DNA of 64,000 nucleotides from Eubacterium sp. ER2 (lineage in GTDB: Bacteria > Bacillota > Clostridia > Lachnospirales > Lachnospiraceae): assembly GCF_000765215.1 (NCBI RefSeq), contig NZ_JPJE01000021.1, forward strand, positions 60,639 through 124,638, in the 5' to 3' direction. Below the pieces are notes generated by a model. It was given only the letters and a program-made list of their open reading frames with translations. It did not search any database and was not told where the DNA came from. A program made the position numbers and the translations under genes. This document shows, piece after piece, positions 33,074 to 40,925 of the stretch; within the stretch, counting starts at the first letter, position 1, and the number at the start of each line of letters is the position of its first letter.

Positions 33074-34516
33074 ATGGCAAATGAAAAGAAACTGGTAAAA
33101 AATATCACTTCCCGCGATGAGAACTTTGCGCAGTGGTACACAGATGTGGTTCGGGAGGCTGAGCTGTGCGACTACTCAAGCGTAAAGGGATGTCTGAACT
33201 ACCTTCCCAACGGCTACGCCATCTGGGAGCTGATCCAGGCGGATCTGGACAGACGTTTCAAGGAGACAGGTGTGGAGAATGTATGCCTGCCCATGCTCAT
33301 TCCGGAGAGTCTTCTGGAGAAGGAGGCAGATCACATCGAGGGATTTGCGCCTGAGGTAGCCTGGGTGACACACGGAGGCATGGAGAGACTGCAGGAGCGC
33401 CTCTGCATCCGTCCTACGTCTGAGACACTGTTCTGCGACCTCTGGGCAAAGACTGTCAAATCCTACAGAGACCTTCCCAAGGTGTGGAACCAGTGGAACT
33501 CCGTGCTTCGCTGGGAGAAGACAACAAGGCCCTTCCTTCGCTCAAGAGAGTTCCTGTGGCAGGAGGGACACACGATCCACGCCACATACGAGGAGGCAGA
33601 GGCCCGCACCATCCAGATGTTCCACGTATATGAGGACTGCTACAGAGAGACGCTGGCGATCCCCTTCGTGTCCGGAAGAAAGGCAGAGCATGAGAAGTTC
33701 GCCGGCGCTCAGGACACCTACACAATCGAGGCTCTGATGCACGACGGAAAGGCGCTCCAGTCAGCCACCAGCCATTTCTTCGGAAGCGGCTTCCCGGACG
33801 CCTTCGGCATCAAGTACCTGGATAAGAACAACCAGCTCCAGAGCGTGTACGAGACATCCTGGGGATGGTCCACAAGAAGTATCGGCGCCATCATTATGGT
33901 TCACGGCGATGACAGCGGACTGGTTCTGCCGCCTCACGTGGCTCCTGTAGAGTGCCGCATCATCCCCATCGCACAGCACAAGGAGGGAGTGCTGGACCGC
34001 GCCTTCTCACTGCTGGATGAGTTGAAGAAAGCCGGATACAGGGTAAAGATCGACGACTCCGACAAGAGCACAGGCTGGAAGTTCTCCGAGCAGGAGATGC
34101 TGGGTATCCCCACACGTATCGAGATCGGACCGAAGGATATCGAGAAGAACCAGGTAGTGGTAGTCCGCAGGGATACAAGAGAGAAGATCGTTGTGTCTCT
34201 CGACGAGATCGCAGGAAAGCTGCGTGAGATCCTGGAGACCATCCAGCAGGATATGTACAAGAAGGCCGAGAAGTTCCTGAACGACCACATCGACAGAGCC
34301 ACAACCATGGATGAGATGGTGGAGAAGTTCAAGGCCAACAGAGGCTTTGTAAAGGCCTGCTGGTGCGGAGATCCGGAGTGCGAGGGCGAAGTGAAGTACG
34401 CCACAGGCGGCGCTGCCACAAGATGCCTTATCGAGGACGAGGAGTTCATCTCCGACAAGTGTATCTGGTGCGGCAAGCCGGCCAAGCACATGGCATACTG
34501 GGGCAAATCCTACTAA
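33074..34516 (+). CDS. proS: Proline--tRNA ligase, type 3 (eukaryote/archaea-like)
   Basis: A 480-residue class II synthetase that charges tRNA-Pro. It starts MANEKKLVKNITSRDENFAQ at 33074, with GGAG nine bases upstream; the ORF extends leftward into the T-box without support. Motif 2 reads 'LRWEKTTRPFLRSREFLWQEGHT' and motif 3 'GWSTRSIGAIIMVHGDDSGLVLPP'. The C-terminal zinc domain has 'CWCGDPEC' and 'CIWCGKP' and the final Tyr of type 3 enzymes (GKSY). It lacks the INS editing domain of type 1 ProS. Expression is under the T-box. Confidence 0.95.
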   Translation: MANEKKLVKNITSRDENFAQWYTDVVREAELCDYSSVKGCLNYLPNGYAIWELIQADLDRRFKETGVENVCLPMLIPESLLEKEADHIEGFAPEVAWVTHGGMERLQERLCIRPTSETLFCDLWAKTVKSYRDLPKVWNQWNSVLRWEKTTRPFLRSREFLWQEGHTIHATYEEAEARTIQMFHVYEDCYRETLAIPFVSGRKAEHEKFAGAQDTYTIEALMHDGKALQSATSHFFGSGFPDAFGIKYLDKNNQLQSVYETSWGWSTRSIGAIIMVHGDDSGLVLPPHVAPVECRIIPIAQHKEGVLDRAFSLLDELKKAGYRVKIDDSDKSTGWKFSEQEMLGIPTRIEIGPKDIEKNQVVVVRRDTREKIVVSLDEIAGKLREILETIQQDMYKKAEKFLNDHIDRATTMDEMVEKFKANRGFVKACWCGDPECEGEVKYATGGAATRCLIEDEEFISDKCIWCGKPAKHMAYWGKSY

Positions 34517-34587
34517 TCCCCGCCTTTTGCTTTCCCGGGCAGAGCCCGGAAAAAGCGGGAGAAACCATACAGAAAAGACAGGATACA

Positions 34588-34624
34588 GGGGCGGAAGGAC
34601 AAAAACTTCCGCCCCTTGTCTTGC
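34588..34624 (+). terminator. Terminator after proS
   Basis: A perfect 10-bp stem GGGGCGGAAG (34588-34597) with CTTCCGCCCC (34606-34615), then TTGTCTTG. Confidence 0.7.
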
Positions 34625-34686
34625 GCCTAAAACGGGAAATGGGCTATGATAGAGACATGATAACAGAGGGTAAAGGACTGATAGAT

Positions 34687-36036
34687 ATGAATGGCGCCAG
34701 AAAGATATACATTTCCATGCCGGACAAGGTAAAAGAGATCATCCGCACGCTGCGGGGCGCGGGCTTTGAGGCCTGGGCCGTGGGCGGATGCGTCCGGGAC
34801 TCCATCCTGGGGAGGGAGCCCGGGGACTGGGACATCACCACCTCCGCTCTGCCGGAGCAGACAAAGGAGCTGTTTTCCAGAACCTTTGACACCGGGATCC
34901 AGCACGGGACCGTGACCGTGCTCCTGGAGGGGGAGGGCTTTGAGGTGACCACCTACCGGATCGACGGAGCCTACGAGGACAGCCGCCATCCCACGGAGGT
35001 GACCTTTACGAGAAATCTTCGGGAGGATCTGCTGCGCCGGGACTTCACCATCAACGCCATGGCCTACAGCGACGAGGAGGGGCTGGTGGACATCTTTGGC
35101 GGCCTGGAGGATCTGGAGCGGGGCGTGATCCGCTGCGTGGGTAACGCCAGGGAGCGGTTTCAGGAGGACGCCCTGCGGATCCTGCGGGGCGTTCGCTTTG
35201 CGGCCCAGCTGGGCTTTGAACTGGAGGAGGAGACACGGGAGGGGATGCGCGCGCTGGCCCCCACGCTGCAGAAGATCAGCGCGGAGCGGATCCAGACGGA
35301 GCTTCTGAAGATCCTCCTGTCCGGCAGGCCGGATATGCTTCGAACCGCCTGGGAGCTGGGGATTACCGCCTGGTTCCTGCCGGAGTTCGACAGGATCATG
35401 GCCACCACCCAGGAGACGCCTCACCACATGTACACGGTAGGTGAGCACACTCTCCACGCTCTTCTGAACGTGCGGCCGGACAAGGTGCTGCGGCTCACCA
35501 TGCTGTTTCACGACATGGGGAAGCCGGATCTGAAGACTGTGGATGAGGAGGGGACTGCCCACTTTAAAAAGCACGCCCTGCGCAGCGAGGAGATCACGAG
35601 GGAGGTCATGCGCCGTCTGAAGTTTGACAATGAGACGCTGAAAAACGTGGCGACCCTTGTGAAGTACCATGATTACCGGATGCCGGTCCAGGGGAAATAC
35701 GTGAGGAGGGCTATGAACCGGATCGGCCTGGATCTTTTCCCCCTGTACCTGGAGGTGCGCCGGGCGGACGTGCTGGCCCAGAGCCCGTACCGCCGGGAGG
35801 AGAAGCTGGCGGACATAGAGGGGGTGGAGAGACTCTACAGGGAGGCTCTTGAACGCCGCGACTGCGTTACGCTGAAGGATTTGGCGGTCAACGGCAGGGA
35901 TCTCATAGAGGCCGGCTTCCGGCCGGGAAAGGAGCTGGGGGAGATCCTTCAGGGGCTCCTGGAGGACGTGATCCGGGAGCCGGAGCTCAACGGGAAGGAG
36001 AGGCTGCTGGCTCTGGCGAAAGAGAAAAAGAAGTAA
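34687..36036 (+). CDS. cca: CCA-adding tRNA nucleotidyltransferase
   Basis: A 449-residue class II enzyme that adds or repairs the tRNA CCA end. The head domain has 'VGGCVRDSILGREPGDWDI' with the catalytic Asp pair, then 'RRDFTINAMAYSDE' and 'EDALRILRGVRFAAQLGFEL'. A C-terminal HD phosphohydrolase part shows 'LFHDMGKP' and 'HHMYTVGEHTLHALLNV'. I take ATG 34687 (MNGARKIY), which has GTAAAGGA upstream. An upstream ATG at 34657 is possible. It is a single gene between proS and a CotS homologue. Confidence 0.9.
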   Translation: MNGARKIYISMPDKVKEIIRTLRGAGFEAWAVGGCVRDSILGREPGDWDITTSALPEQTKELFSRTFDTGIQHGTVTVLLEGEGFEVTTYRIDGAYEDSRHPTEVTFTRNLREDLLRRDFTINAMAYSDEEGLVDIFGGLEDLERGVIRCVGNARERFQEDALRILRGVRFAAQLGFELEEETREGMRALAPTLQKISAERIQTELLKILLSGRPDMLRTAWELGITAWFLPEFDRIMATTQETPHHMYTVGEHTLHALLNVRPDKVLRLTMLFHDMGKPDLKTVDEEGTAHFKKHALRSEEITREVMRRLKFDNETLKNVATLVKYHDYRMPVQGKYVRRAMNRIGLDLFPLYLEVRRADVLAQSPYRREEKLADIEGVERLYREALERRDCVTLKDLAVNGRDLIEAGFRPGKELGEILQGLLEDVIREPELNGKERLLALAKEKKK

Positions 36037-36116
36037 AAGAGGAACAGGCATATTACCGTCTCCGCTGTCATACATTAAACAGAACATGATATTGGAAGAG
36101 TGCAGGGGACGGTAAT

Positions 36117-37124
36117 ATGCAGGATTACGAATTGAGTATATTGGAGCAATATCCAATCAATGTAAAGAGCACCCGCAAAACAAGGGGTGCGTTTTTTTGT
36201 GATACAGACCAGGGACTTTTTCTGCTCCGGGAGGCGGGGGTGTCCAGGCGTCATGCCCTCCTGATGCGGCATGTGGGACTCCATCTGTACCGGGAGGGGA
36301 GTATGCGGACAGACCTGCCTGTGGCCAACTGCGAGGGCGACCTTCTCTCCACCTCCCCCGAGGGGCGGACCTATATACTGAAGCAGTGGTTCAGAGGGCG
36401 GGAGTGCGATATCCGGAAAAGCCGGGAGCTCCTGGAGGGGACTGCTAATCTGGCCCACCTGCACCGGTTTATGCGGCAGGTACCGCCCTGCCCGGAGGCG
36501 GAGGAGGACGGCTCTCCCGGGGAGCCGGAGGGGCTGAAAAAGGAGTATGACAGACACAACCGGGAGCTGAAAAAGATCCGCCGCTTTATGAGAGCGCAGT
36601 CGCCAAAAGGGGAGTTTGAGCTGGAATTCCTGCGGTGCTTTGAGGGGATGTTCGAGTGGGCCCTGGGGGCCTCGGGGGAGCTGGAGCGCCTGGATTTTGG
36701 GAAAATATGGAAGGACTCTGTGCAGAATAATACCATGATCCACGGGGATTATAATTATCACAATATCCTTGTCATGGCGGGCGGATATGCCACCACCAAT
36801 TTTGACAGGTGCAGGGTGGGCATCCAGATGGAGGATCTCTACTATTTCCTGCGGAAAGCCATGGAGAAGCACGGGTGGAACGTAAAGACGGGAAACCACA
36901 TGCTGGACGCCTACAGCGCCATACGACCCCTTGCGGAGGCGGAGGTGGAGTACCTGAAGGTGCGCCTCATTTACCCGGAAAAATTCTGGAAGCTGGCGGA
37001 CTCCTACTACTGTTCCAATAAGGCCTGGATCCCGGCGAAAAATGTGGAGAAGCTGAAGACGGTGGTGGCGCAGACGGAGGAGAAGCGCAGGTTCCTTAAG
37101 CAGCTGTTTTCGTTTTCTCTGTAA
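36117..37124 (+). CDS. CotS-family spore-coat kinase-like protein
   Basis: A 335-residue protein with an aminoglycoside-phosphotransferase/kinase-like fold. 'KSTRKTRGAFFCDTDQGLFLLREA' is the degenerate N-lobe. 'LAHLHRFMRQ' and the catalytic-loop equivalent 'NTMIHGDYNYHNILVMAGG' (HGDYNxHN) are followed by 'TNFDRCRVGIQMEDLYYFLRKAMEKHGWN', as in CotS/CotI/YutH spore-coat proteins. It is expected in the outer forespore or coat during sporulation. It sits just upstream of the hup-yab-spoIIE cluster. Substrate and activity are unknown. Confidence 0.8.
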   Translation: MQDYELSILEQYPINVKSTRKTRGAFFCDTDQGLFLLREAGVSRRHALLMRHVGLHLYREGSMRTDLPVANCEGDLLSTSPEGRTYILKQWFRGRECDIRKSRELLEGTANLAHLHRFMRQVPPCPEAEEDGSPGEPEGLKKEYDRHNRELKKIRRFMRAQSPKGEFELEFLRCFEGMFEWALGASGELERLDFGKIWKDSVQNNTMIHGDYNYHNILVMAGGYATTNFDRCRVGIQMEDLYYFLRKAMEKHGWNVKTGNHMLDAYSAIRPLAEAEVEYLKVRLIYPEKFWKLADSYYCSNKAWIPAKNVEKLKTVVAQTEEKRRFLKQLFSFSL

Positions 37125-37170
37125 AAGCCCCGGAAACCTTGAAAATACCGGGTTTTTCGGGGATTTTCCC

Positions 37171-37199
37171 TTGACAAACAAAGGGAAAACCTGTATAAC
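37171..37199 (+). promoter_or_regulatory. Promoter of hup
   Basis: TTGACA (37171-37176) and TATAAC (37194-37199), spacer 17, about 107 bases ahead of the HU gene. Confidence 0.7.
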
Positions 37200-37305
37200 T
37201 TTATTGAAAGACGTCCCGCCGGCCCTGCGGGATACGAGCAGGACGCATAATATGCTGAATAGAATAAGATAAGGGTTCTATCATAAGTCGAAGGAGGAGT
37301 TTTCC

Positions 37306-37581
37306 ATGAACAAAACAGAATTAGTAGCAGCTATTGCTGAAAATGCAGAGATATCCAAGAAGGATGCTGAGAAGGCTTTAAAGGCTTTTGTCGATGTGGT
37401 GACAGAGGAGTTAAAGAAAGAGGAGAAGGTACAGCTTGTAGGCTTCGGTACATTTGAAGTGAGCAAGAGATCTGCAAGAGAGGGAAGAAATCCTCAGACA
37501 GGCCAGACAATGAAGATCGAGGCGTGCAAGGCTCCGAAGTTCAAAGCCGGAAAGGCTTTAAAGGATGCTGTAAACGCATAG
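37306..37581 (+). CDS. hup: DNA-binding protein HU
   Basis: A 91-residue histone-like protein: 'MNKTELVAAIAENAEISKKDAEKALKAFVDVV', the beta-arm region 'VQLVGFGTFEVSKRSAREGRNPQTGQ' with the intercalating Pro, and a C-terminal helix. It bends and packages DNA as a dimer. It has AAGGAGG before ATG 37306, its own promoter, and a terminator in the gap downstream. Its codon use is biased to favoured codons, as expected for an abundant protein. Confidence 0.95.
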   Translation: MNKTELVAAIAENAEISKKDAEKALKAFVDVVTEELKKEEKVQLVGFGTFEVSKRSAREGRNPQTGQTMKIEACKAPKFKAGKALKDAVNA

Positions 37582-37657
37582 GGCTTGTTGCGATTTATGT
37601 AGAATATCTGACAGGATGTGCGCAGACTCATTCTGACGGATACTTCGGAATAGAAGA

Positions 37658-37693
37658 CGGCACTGCGGCGGGAGAAGGCTGCAGTGCCGTTTT
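37658..37693 (+). terminator. Terminator after hup
   Basis: A 9-bp stem CGGCACTGC (37658-37666) with GCAGTGCCG (37681-37689), then TTTTG. Confidence 0.7.
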
Positions 37694-37754
37694 GCGATAG
37701 CGGGGAGCGCGAGGCAGCAGGCCCCCGGAGATCAGGGGGAGAGGGAGGTGAAGT

Positions 37755-37994
37755 ATGAGACTTGACAAATTTCTGAAGGTTTCCAGGCTGATCAAGAGGC
37801 GCACTGTGGCCAACGAGGCCTGCGACGCGGGCAGGGTTCTGGTAAACGGGGCCACGGCCAAGGCGTCCACGAAGGTAAAGCCGGGAGATGTCATCGAGAT
37901 TCAGTTCGGCACAAAGGCCGTAAAAGTGGAGGTTCTCGACATAAAGGACACGTCCAAAAAGGAGGAGGCCAAGGATCTGTTCAAATATCTGTAA
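37755..37994 (+). CDS. rqcP: S4-domain RNA-binding protein RqcP (YabO)
   Basis: A 79-residue S4 protein: 'MRLDKFLKVSRLIKRRTVANEACDAGRVLVNGATAKASTKVKPGDVIEI'. The family (RqcP/Hsp15) binds stalled 50S-peptidyl-tRNA complexes and helps Ala-tail nascent chains with RqcH. The order rqcP-yabP-yabQ-divIC-spoIIE here matches the conserved Firmicutes cluster, which strongly supports the call. GGAGG lies before ATG 37755. Confidence 0.9.
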   Translation: MRLDKFLKVSRLIKRRTVANEACDAGRVLVNGATAKASTKVKPGDVIEIQFGTKAVKVEVLDIKDTSKKEEAKDLFKYL

Positions 37995-38037
37995 TAATCT
38001 CAGACAGCCTTTCATATGATTATCAAGAAAGGTTGTG

Positions 38038-38328
38038 ATGGCAATGGAAGAAAAACAGGCGCGGGGAGCGCACAAGCTTGTTGTGAATAACCGGAAGACC
38101 AGCCTGGTAACAGGCGTCCTGGACGTCCTTTCCTTTGACTTAAACGAGATCCTCCTGGAGACCGAGCAGGGGATGCTCATGGTCAAGGGCTCTGACCTGC
38201 ATGTGAACAGGCTGAGCCTGGAGAAGGGGGAGGTGGATCTGTCCGGAACCATAGACAGCGTGGCCTACTCGGAGGTGCACCCGGCAGCCAAGACCGGAGA
38301 AAATATACTGAGCAGGCTGTTCAGGTGA
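38038..38328 (+). CDS. yabP: Sporulation protein YabP
   Basis: A 96-residue protein: 'HKLVVNNRKTSLVTGVLDVLSFDLNEILLETEQGMLMVKGSDLHV' is the YabP/YqfC family core. It is needed for spore formation, probably in cortex/coat assembly with YabQ. The start could be ATG 38038 or 38044; AAAGG at about 38028 fits both. Only 3 bases separate it from yabQ. Confidence 0.88.
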   Translation: MAMEEKQARGAHKLVVNNRKTSLVTGVLDVLSFDLNEILLETEQGMLMVKGSDLHVNRLSLEKGEVDLSGTIDSVAYSEVHPAAKTGENILSRLFR

Positions 38329-38331
38329 CGC

Positions 38332-38664
38332 ATGTACGGGATAGAGGTGGAAGGCCTTTCATTCCTGGAGGCAGTGCTGACGGGAATGACCGTGTGCAGC
38401 GTCTACACGTGCCTGCGCGCGCTGCGGAGGATCATCCGCCACACCCCGGCGGCCATTGCTGCGGAGGACCTTTTTTTCTGGCTGGGGACGGCGCTCTACA
38501 TGTTTGTGCAAATTCACCATACCACTAGTGGTAGCATCAGGTGGTATTTTATACTAGGTGTTGTGCTGGGAAGCTTTTTTTTCTCCCGCATGTCGAAAAT
38601 TCCGGGAAAATTGCGAAAAAAATTGTATGCGAAAAGAATGGGAAAATTCGGTGAAAATGGTTGA
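38332..38664 (+). CDS. yabQ: Spore cortex biosynthesis membrane protein YabQ
   Basis: A 110-residue membrane protein. 'FLEAVLTGMTVCSVYTCLRALRRI' and 'AEDLFFWLGTALYMFVQIHHTTSGSIRWYFILGVVLGSFFF' show about three helices and the YabQ family wording. In Bacillus it localises to the forespore membrane and is needed for cortex. It is coupled to yabP. Confidence 0.85.
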   Translation: MYGIEVEGLSFLEAVLTGMTVCSVYTCLRALRRIIRHTPAAIAAEDLFFWLGTALYMFVQIHHTTSGSIRWYFILGVVLGSFFFSRMSKIPGKLRKKLYAKRMGKFGENG

Positions 38665-38738
38665 ATAAACGGGAGAAAAAAGATAAGATTAAAGATAATA
38701 ACCAGTGACACAGCTGGCAAGATGGGTGAGTAATTAAT

Positions 38739-39062
38739 ATGGGAAGTATCAAACAAAAGAACAGGGCAAGACGCCGGAAAAAACAGGTGCATCAGCACAG
38801 GAGAAGCATGCTGGGCATCAGCGCGGTGATCCTGCTCCTGGCGGTCATTGTCTCGGTGAGCAGCATTGAGCTGCGGGCCAAGAACAGCGCCTACATAGAG
38901 CAGGAGCAGGAGCTGGAGAAGGACATCCAGGCAGAGAAGGACCGCGCGGAGGAGATCGAGAAGCTGGAAGAGTACGTAGGTACAGACGAGTACGTGGAGC
39001 AGACAGCGAAGGATAAGCTGGGGCTGGTCCATGAGAACGAGATCATTTTCAAATCAAAATAA
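38739..39062 (+). CDS. divIC: Septum formation initiator DivIC
   Basis: A 107-residue bitopic membrane protein. A basic cytoplasmic head (KQKNRARRRKKQVHQHRRS) leads to one membrane helix ('MLGISAVILLLAVIVSVSSIEL'), an extracellular coiled coil (EQEQELEKDIQAEKDRAEEIEKL) and the family tail 'EYVEQTAKDKLGLVHENEIIF'. It acts in the FtsL-DivIB-DivIC division complex. A clear terminator follows. Confidence 0.9.
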   Translation: MGSIKQKNRARRRKKQVHQHRRSMLGISAVILLLAVIVSVSSIELRAKNSAYIEQEQELEKDIQAEKDRAEEIEKLEEYVGTDEYVEQTAKDKLGLVHENEIIFKSK

Positions 39063-39087
39063 GAACAAAAATAAGTATGCAAAAGAA

Positions 39088-39118
39088 AAGCTTTGGGAAA
39101 GAGTCCCAAAGCTTTTTT
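39088..39118 (+). terminator. Terminator after divIC
   Basis: An 11-bp stem AAGCTTTGGGA (39088-39098) with TCCCAAAGCTT (39104-39114), followed by TTTT. Confidence 0.8.
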
Positions 39119-39168
39119 GTTTCCCGGGAGGCCCTGTCGGGCTCCCTGGGGCGCGGGGGAGTATCGAG

Positions 39169-40572
39169 ATGAGCGAGGTTAAGGAGAGGGAGCTTTTTGT
39201 CAATCCCTATGTGATACAGATGGACAAATTTGCCGGGTCCCTGAAGCACCTGTCGGAGACGTTTCTGGGACTGGAAAAGGGACGCCGGACGCTGACGGGC
39301 GAGGAGATCGACGAGATGCTTTGCGCTGTCTCGGAGAAGGTCTGCCAGGGCTGCGAGAGGAAGAGTATTTGCCTGGGAGAGGGCAGGGAGAGGACAAGGC
39401 AGATGGTCTACGAGATCATGGCCGCCGCCGAGGAGTACGGGGCGGAGCTGAATGTGGAGCTGAAGAGAAAGATCCAGAAACAGTGCGTGAAGGCGCCCCG
39501 TTTCCTGCGGGAGACCCTGGAGGTATTTCAGGCGGAGAAGCAGAAAATGGTGTGGAACCGGAAGCTGGTGCTGAACCGGGAGGGATGCGCCGCGTCCATG
39601 AACGCCTTCGCGGATCTTGTACAGCACGCGGCCCGGGAGCTGGACGCGGGGATCTGCGTGGATGATCATCTGCAGAGAAAGGTGAAGGCCCAGCTGAAGA
39701 AGAGAGGGCTGAAGCTTCTGTCCAGCGTGTTTTTCGTGACAAAGCAGGGCAGGTACGAGGTTCATCTCACGGTTCGGGCGCCCAAGGGACAGTGTGTGGC
39801 CTCCAGGGAGGCGGCGGAGGCGCTGTCCCATAGCCTGGGGCGGCAGATGCTGCTGGTGAAGGGGGAGTGCCCGGTGGTCACGGAGAACTATGGCACCCTC
39901 GTGTTTATGGAGGGGCCTGCCTTTCAGACGATCCAGGGGGTGGCCAAGATCGGGAAGGGCTGTCAGAAGATCTCCGGGGACACCTTTGCCATGACCCAGC
40001 TGCCCGGCGGGAAAGAGGGGGTGGTCCTCTCCGACGGCATGGGCTCCGGGGAGCACGCCTTCCAGGAGAGCGCCATGGTGGTGGAAATGCTGGAGGAGCT
40101 GCTGGAGGCAGGGTTTCCGCCCCAGACCGCCGTCCAGATGATGAACACAGCCCTGGTGGCAGGCAGAGAGGAGCTGTGCTTTTCCACGGTGGACATGTGC
40201 GTCTTCGACCTGTATCAGGGAACCTGTGAGCTCATGAAGGCGGGGGCATCCACCACCTTTATACGGACCGGAGGCGGGGTGGAGAAGATCAGCTCCACGA
40301 CCCTCCCCATAGGAGTCCTCCAGGAGCTGGAGATCCAGAGAACCTGCCGGCAGCTTGCGGACGGGGATTTTGTCATCATGGTGACGGACGGGGTGCTGGA
40401 CGCTCTGCCGGTGGGGAACCAGGAGGCTATGCTGTCGGCCCTCATCGGGGGCACCAGCATCAGCAATCCCGGAGAGCTGGCCCACTATCTGCTGGAGCAG
40501 GTGCTGGAGATGTCCGGGGAGGTGCCGGCGGATGATATGACCATTCTGGCAGTGGGGCTGTGGAAGGTATGA
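39169..40572 (+). CDS. spoIIE: SpoIIE-type PP2C phosphatase lacking the membrane domain
   Basis: A 467-residue protein from ATG 39169 (MSEVKERELFVNPYVIQ). The C-terminal PP2C domain is complete: 'KISGDTFAMTQLPGGKEGVVLSDGMGSGEHAFQES', 'CFSTVDMCVFDLYQGTCELMKAGASTTFI' and 'GDFVIMVTDGVLDALP...DDMTILAVGLW'. The N-terminal 200 residues have a CxxC...C cluster (Cys-QGC-ERKSIC). SpoIIE of Bacillus has about 830 residues with ten membrane helices before this part; none exist here, and the terminator and start leave no room for them. It dephosphorylates SpoIIAA to release sigma-F in the forespore. Confidence 0.85.
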   Translation: MSEVKERELFVNPYVIQMDKFAGSLKHLSETFLGLEKGRRTLTGEEIDEMLCAVSEKVCQGCERKSICLGEGRERTRQMVYEIMAAAEEYGAELNVELKRKIQKQCVKAPRFLRETLEVFQAEKQKMVWNRKLVLNREGCAASMNAFADLVQHAARELDAGICVDDHLQRKVKAQLKKRGLKLLSSVFFVTKQGRYEVHLTVRAPKGQCVASREAAEALSHSLGRQMLLVKGECPVVTENYGTLVFMEGPAFQTIQGVAKIGKGCQKISGDTFAMTQLPGGKEGVVLSDGMGSGEHAFQESAMVVEMLEELLEAGFPPQTAVQMMNTALVAGREELCFSTVDMCVFDLYQGTCELMKAGASTTFIRTGGGVEKISSTTLPIGVLQELEIQRTCRQLADGDFVIMVTDGVLDALPVGNQEAMLSALIGGTSISNPGELAHYLLEQVLEMSGEVPADDMTILAVGLWKV

Positions 40573-40671
40573 GGCGGCAGGAAAGCATAGAAAGGCAGGA
40601 AAGCGCGGAAAGGCTGGAAAGTGCGGGAGAGCTTGCATTTTTTCTCCGGATTATTTATAGTATTATATATT

Positions 40672-40874
40672 TGATGCCAGGGTCAAAAGTCAAAAGGTCT
40701 AAGCCCACATGAGCTTGCTCATAAGTGGGTGAAAGACCTTGGGACCCGCCCCGATATGAGCATAAAAGTGGGATGTATATCCCACGATATGCGAATATTG
40801 GGTGGGATTGTGAGAGTGCGCAGCACGGAACAATCTGTAGGCATCGTAGTTGGGGGCTTTTGACCCCAACATCA
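40672..40874. mobile_element. MITE-like insertion between spoIIE and tilS
   Basis: A 203-base non-coding block. TGATGCCAGGGTCAAAAG at the left matches the inverted right end at 15 of 18 positions; the inner 10 (GGGTCAAAAG 40680-40689 with CTTTTGACCC 40857-40866) are perfect. ATATATTTGAT is directly repeated at 40665-40675 and 40874-40884 and may include a target duplication. Inside is a hairpin, AGGTCT...GCCCAC with GTGGG...AGACCT (about 40696-40738). No ORF is present. The 353-base gap 40573-40925 is otherwise unremarkable. Confidence 0.65.
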
Positions 40875-40925
40875 TATATTTGATAGACGGCGAAGAGGCC
40901 TGCCCTGGGGCAGAGGGAAAAGGAC

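Noticed and set aside
39049..40638. 529-codon minus-strand frame opposite spoIIE, and a similar 651-codon frame opposite the GH13 gene
   Set aside because: Reverse-frame artefacts of GC-rich coding sequence with no start signals or recognisable domains.
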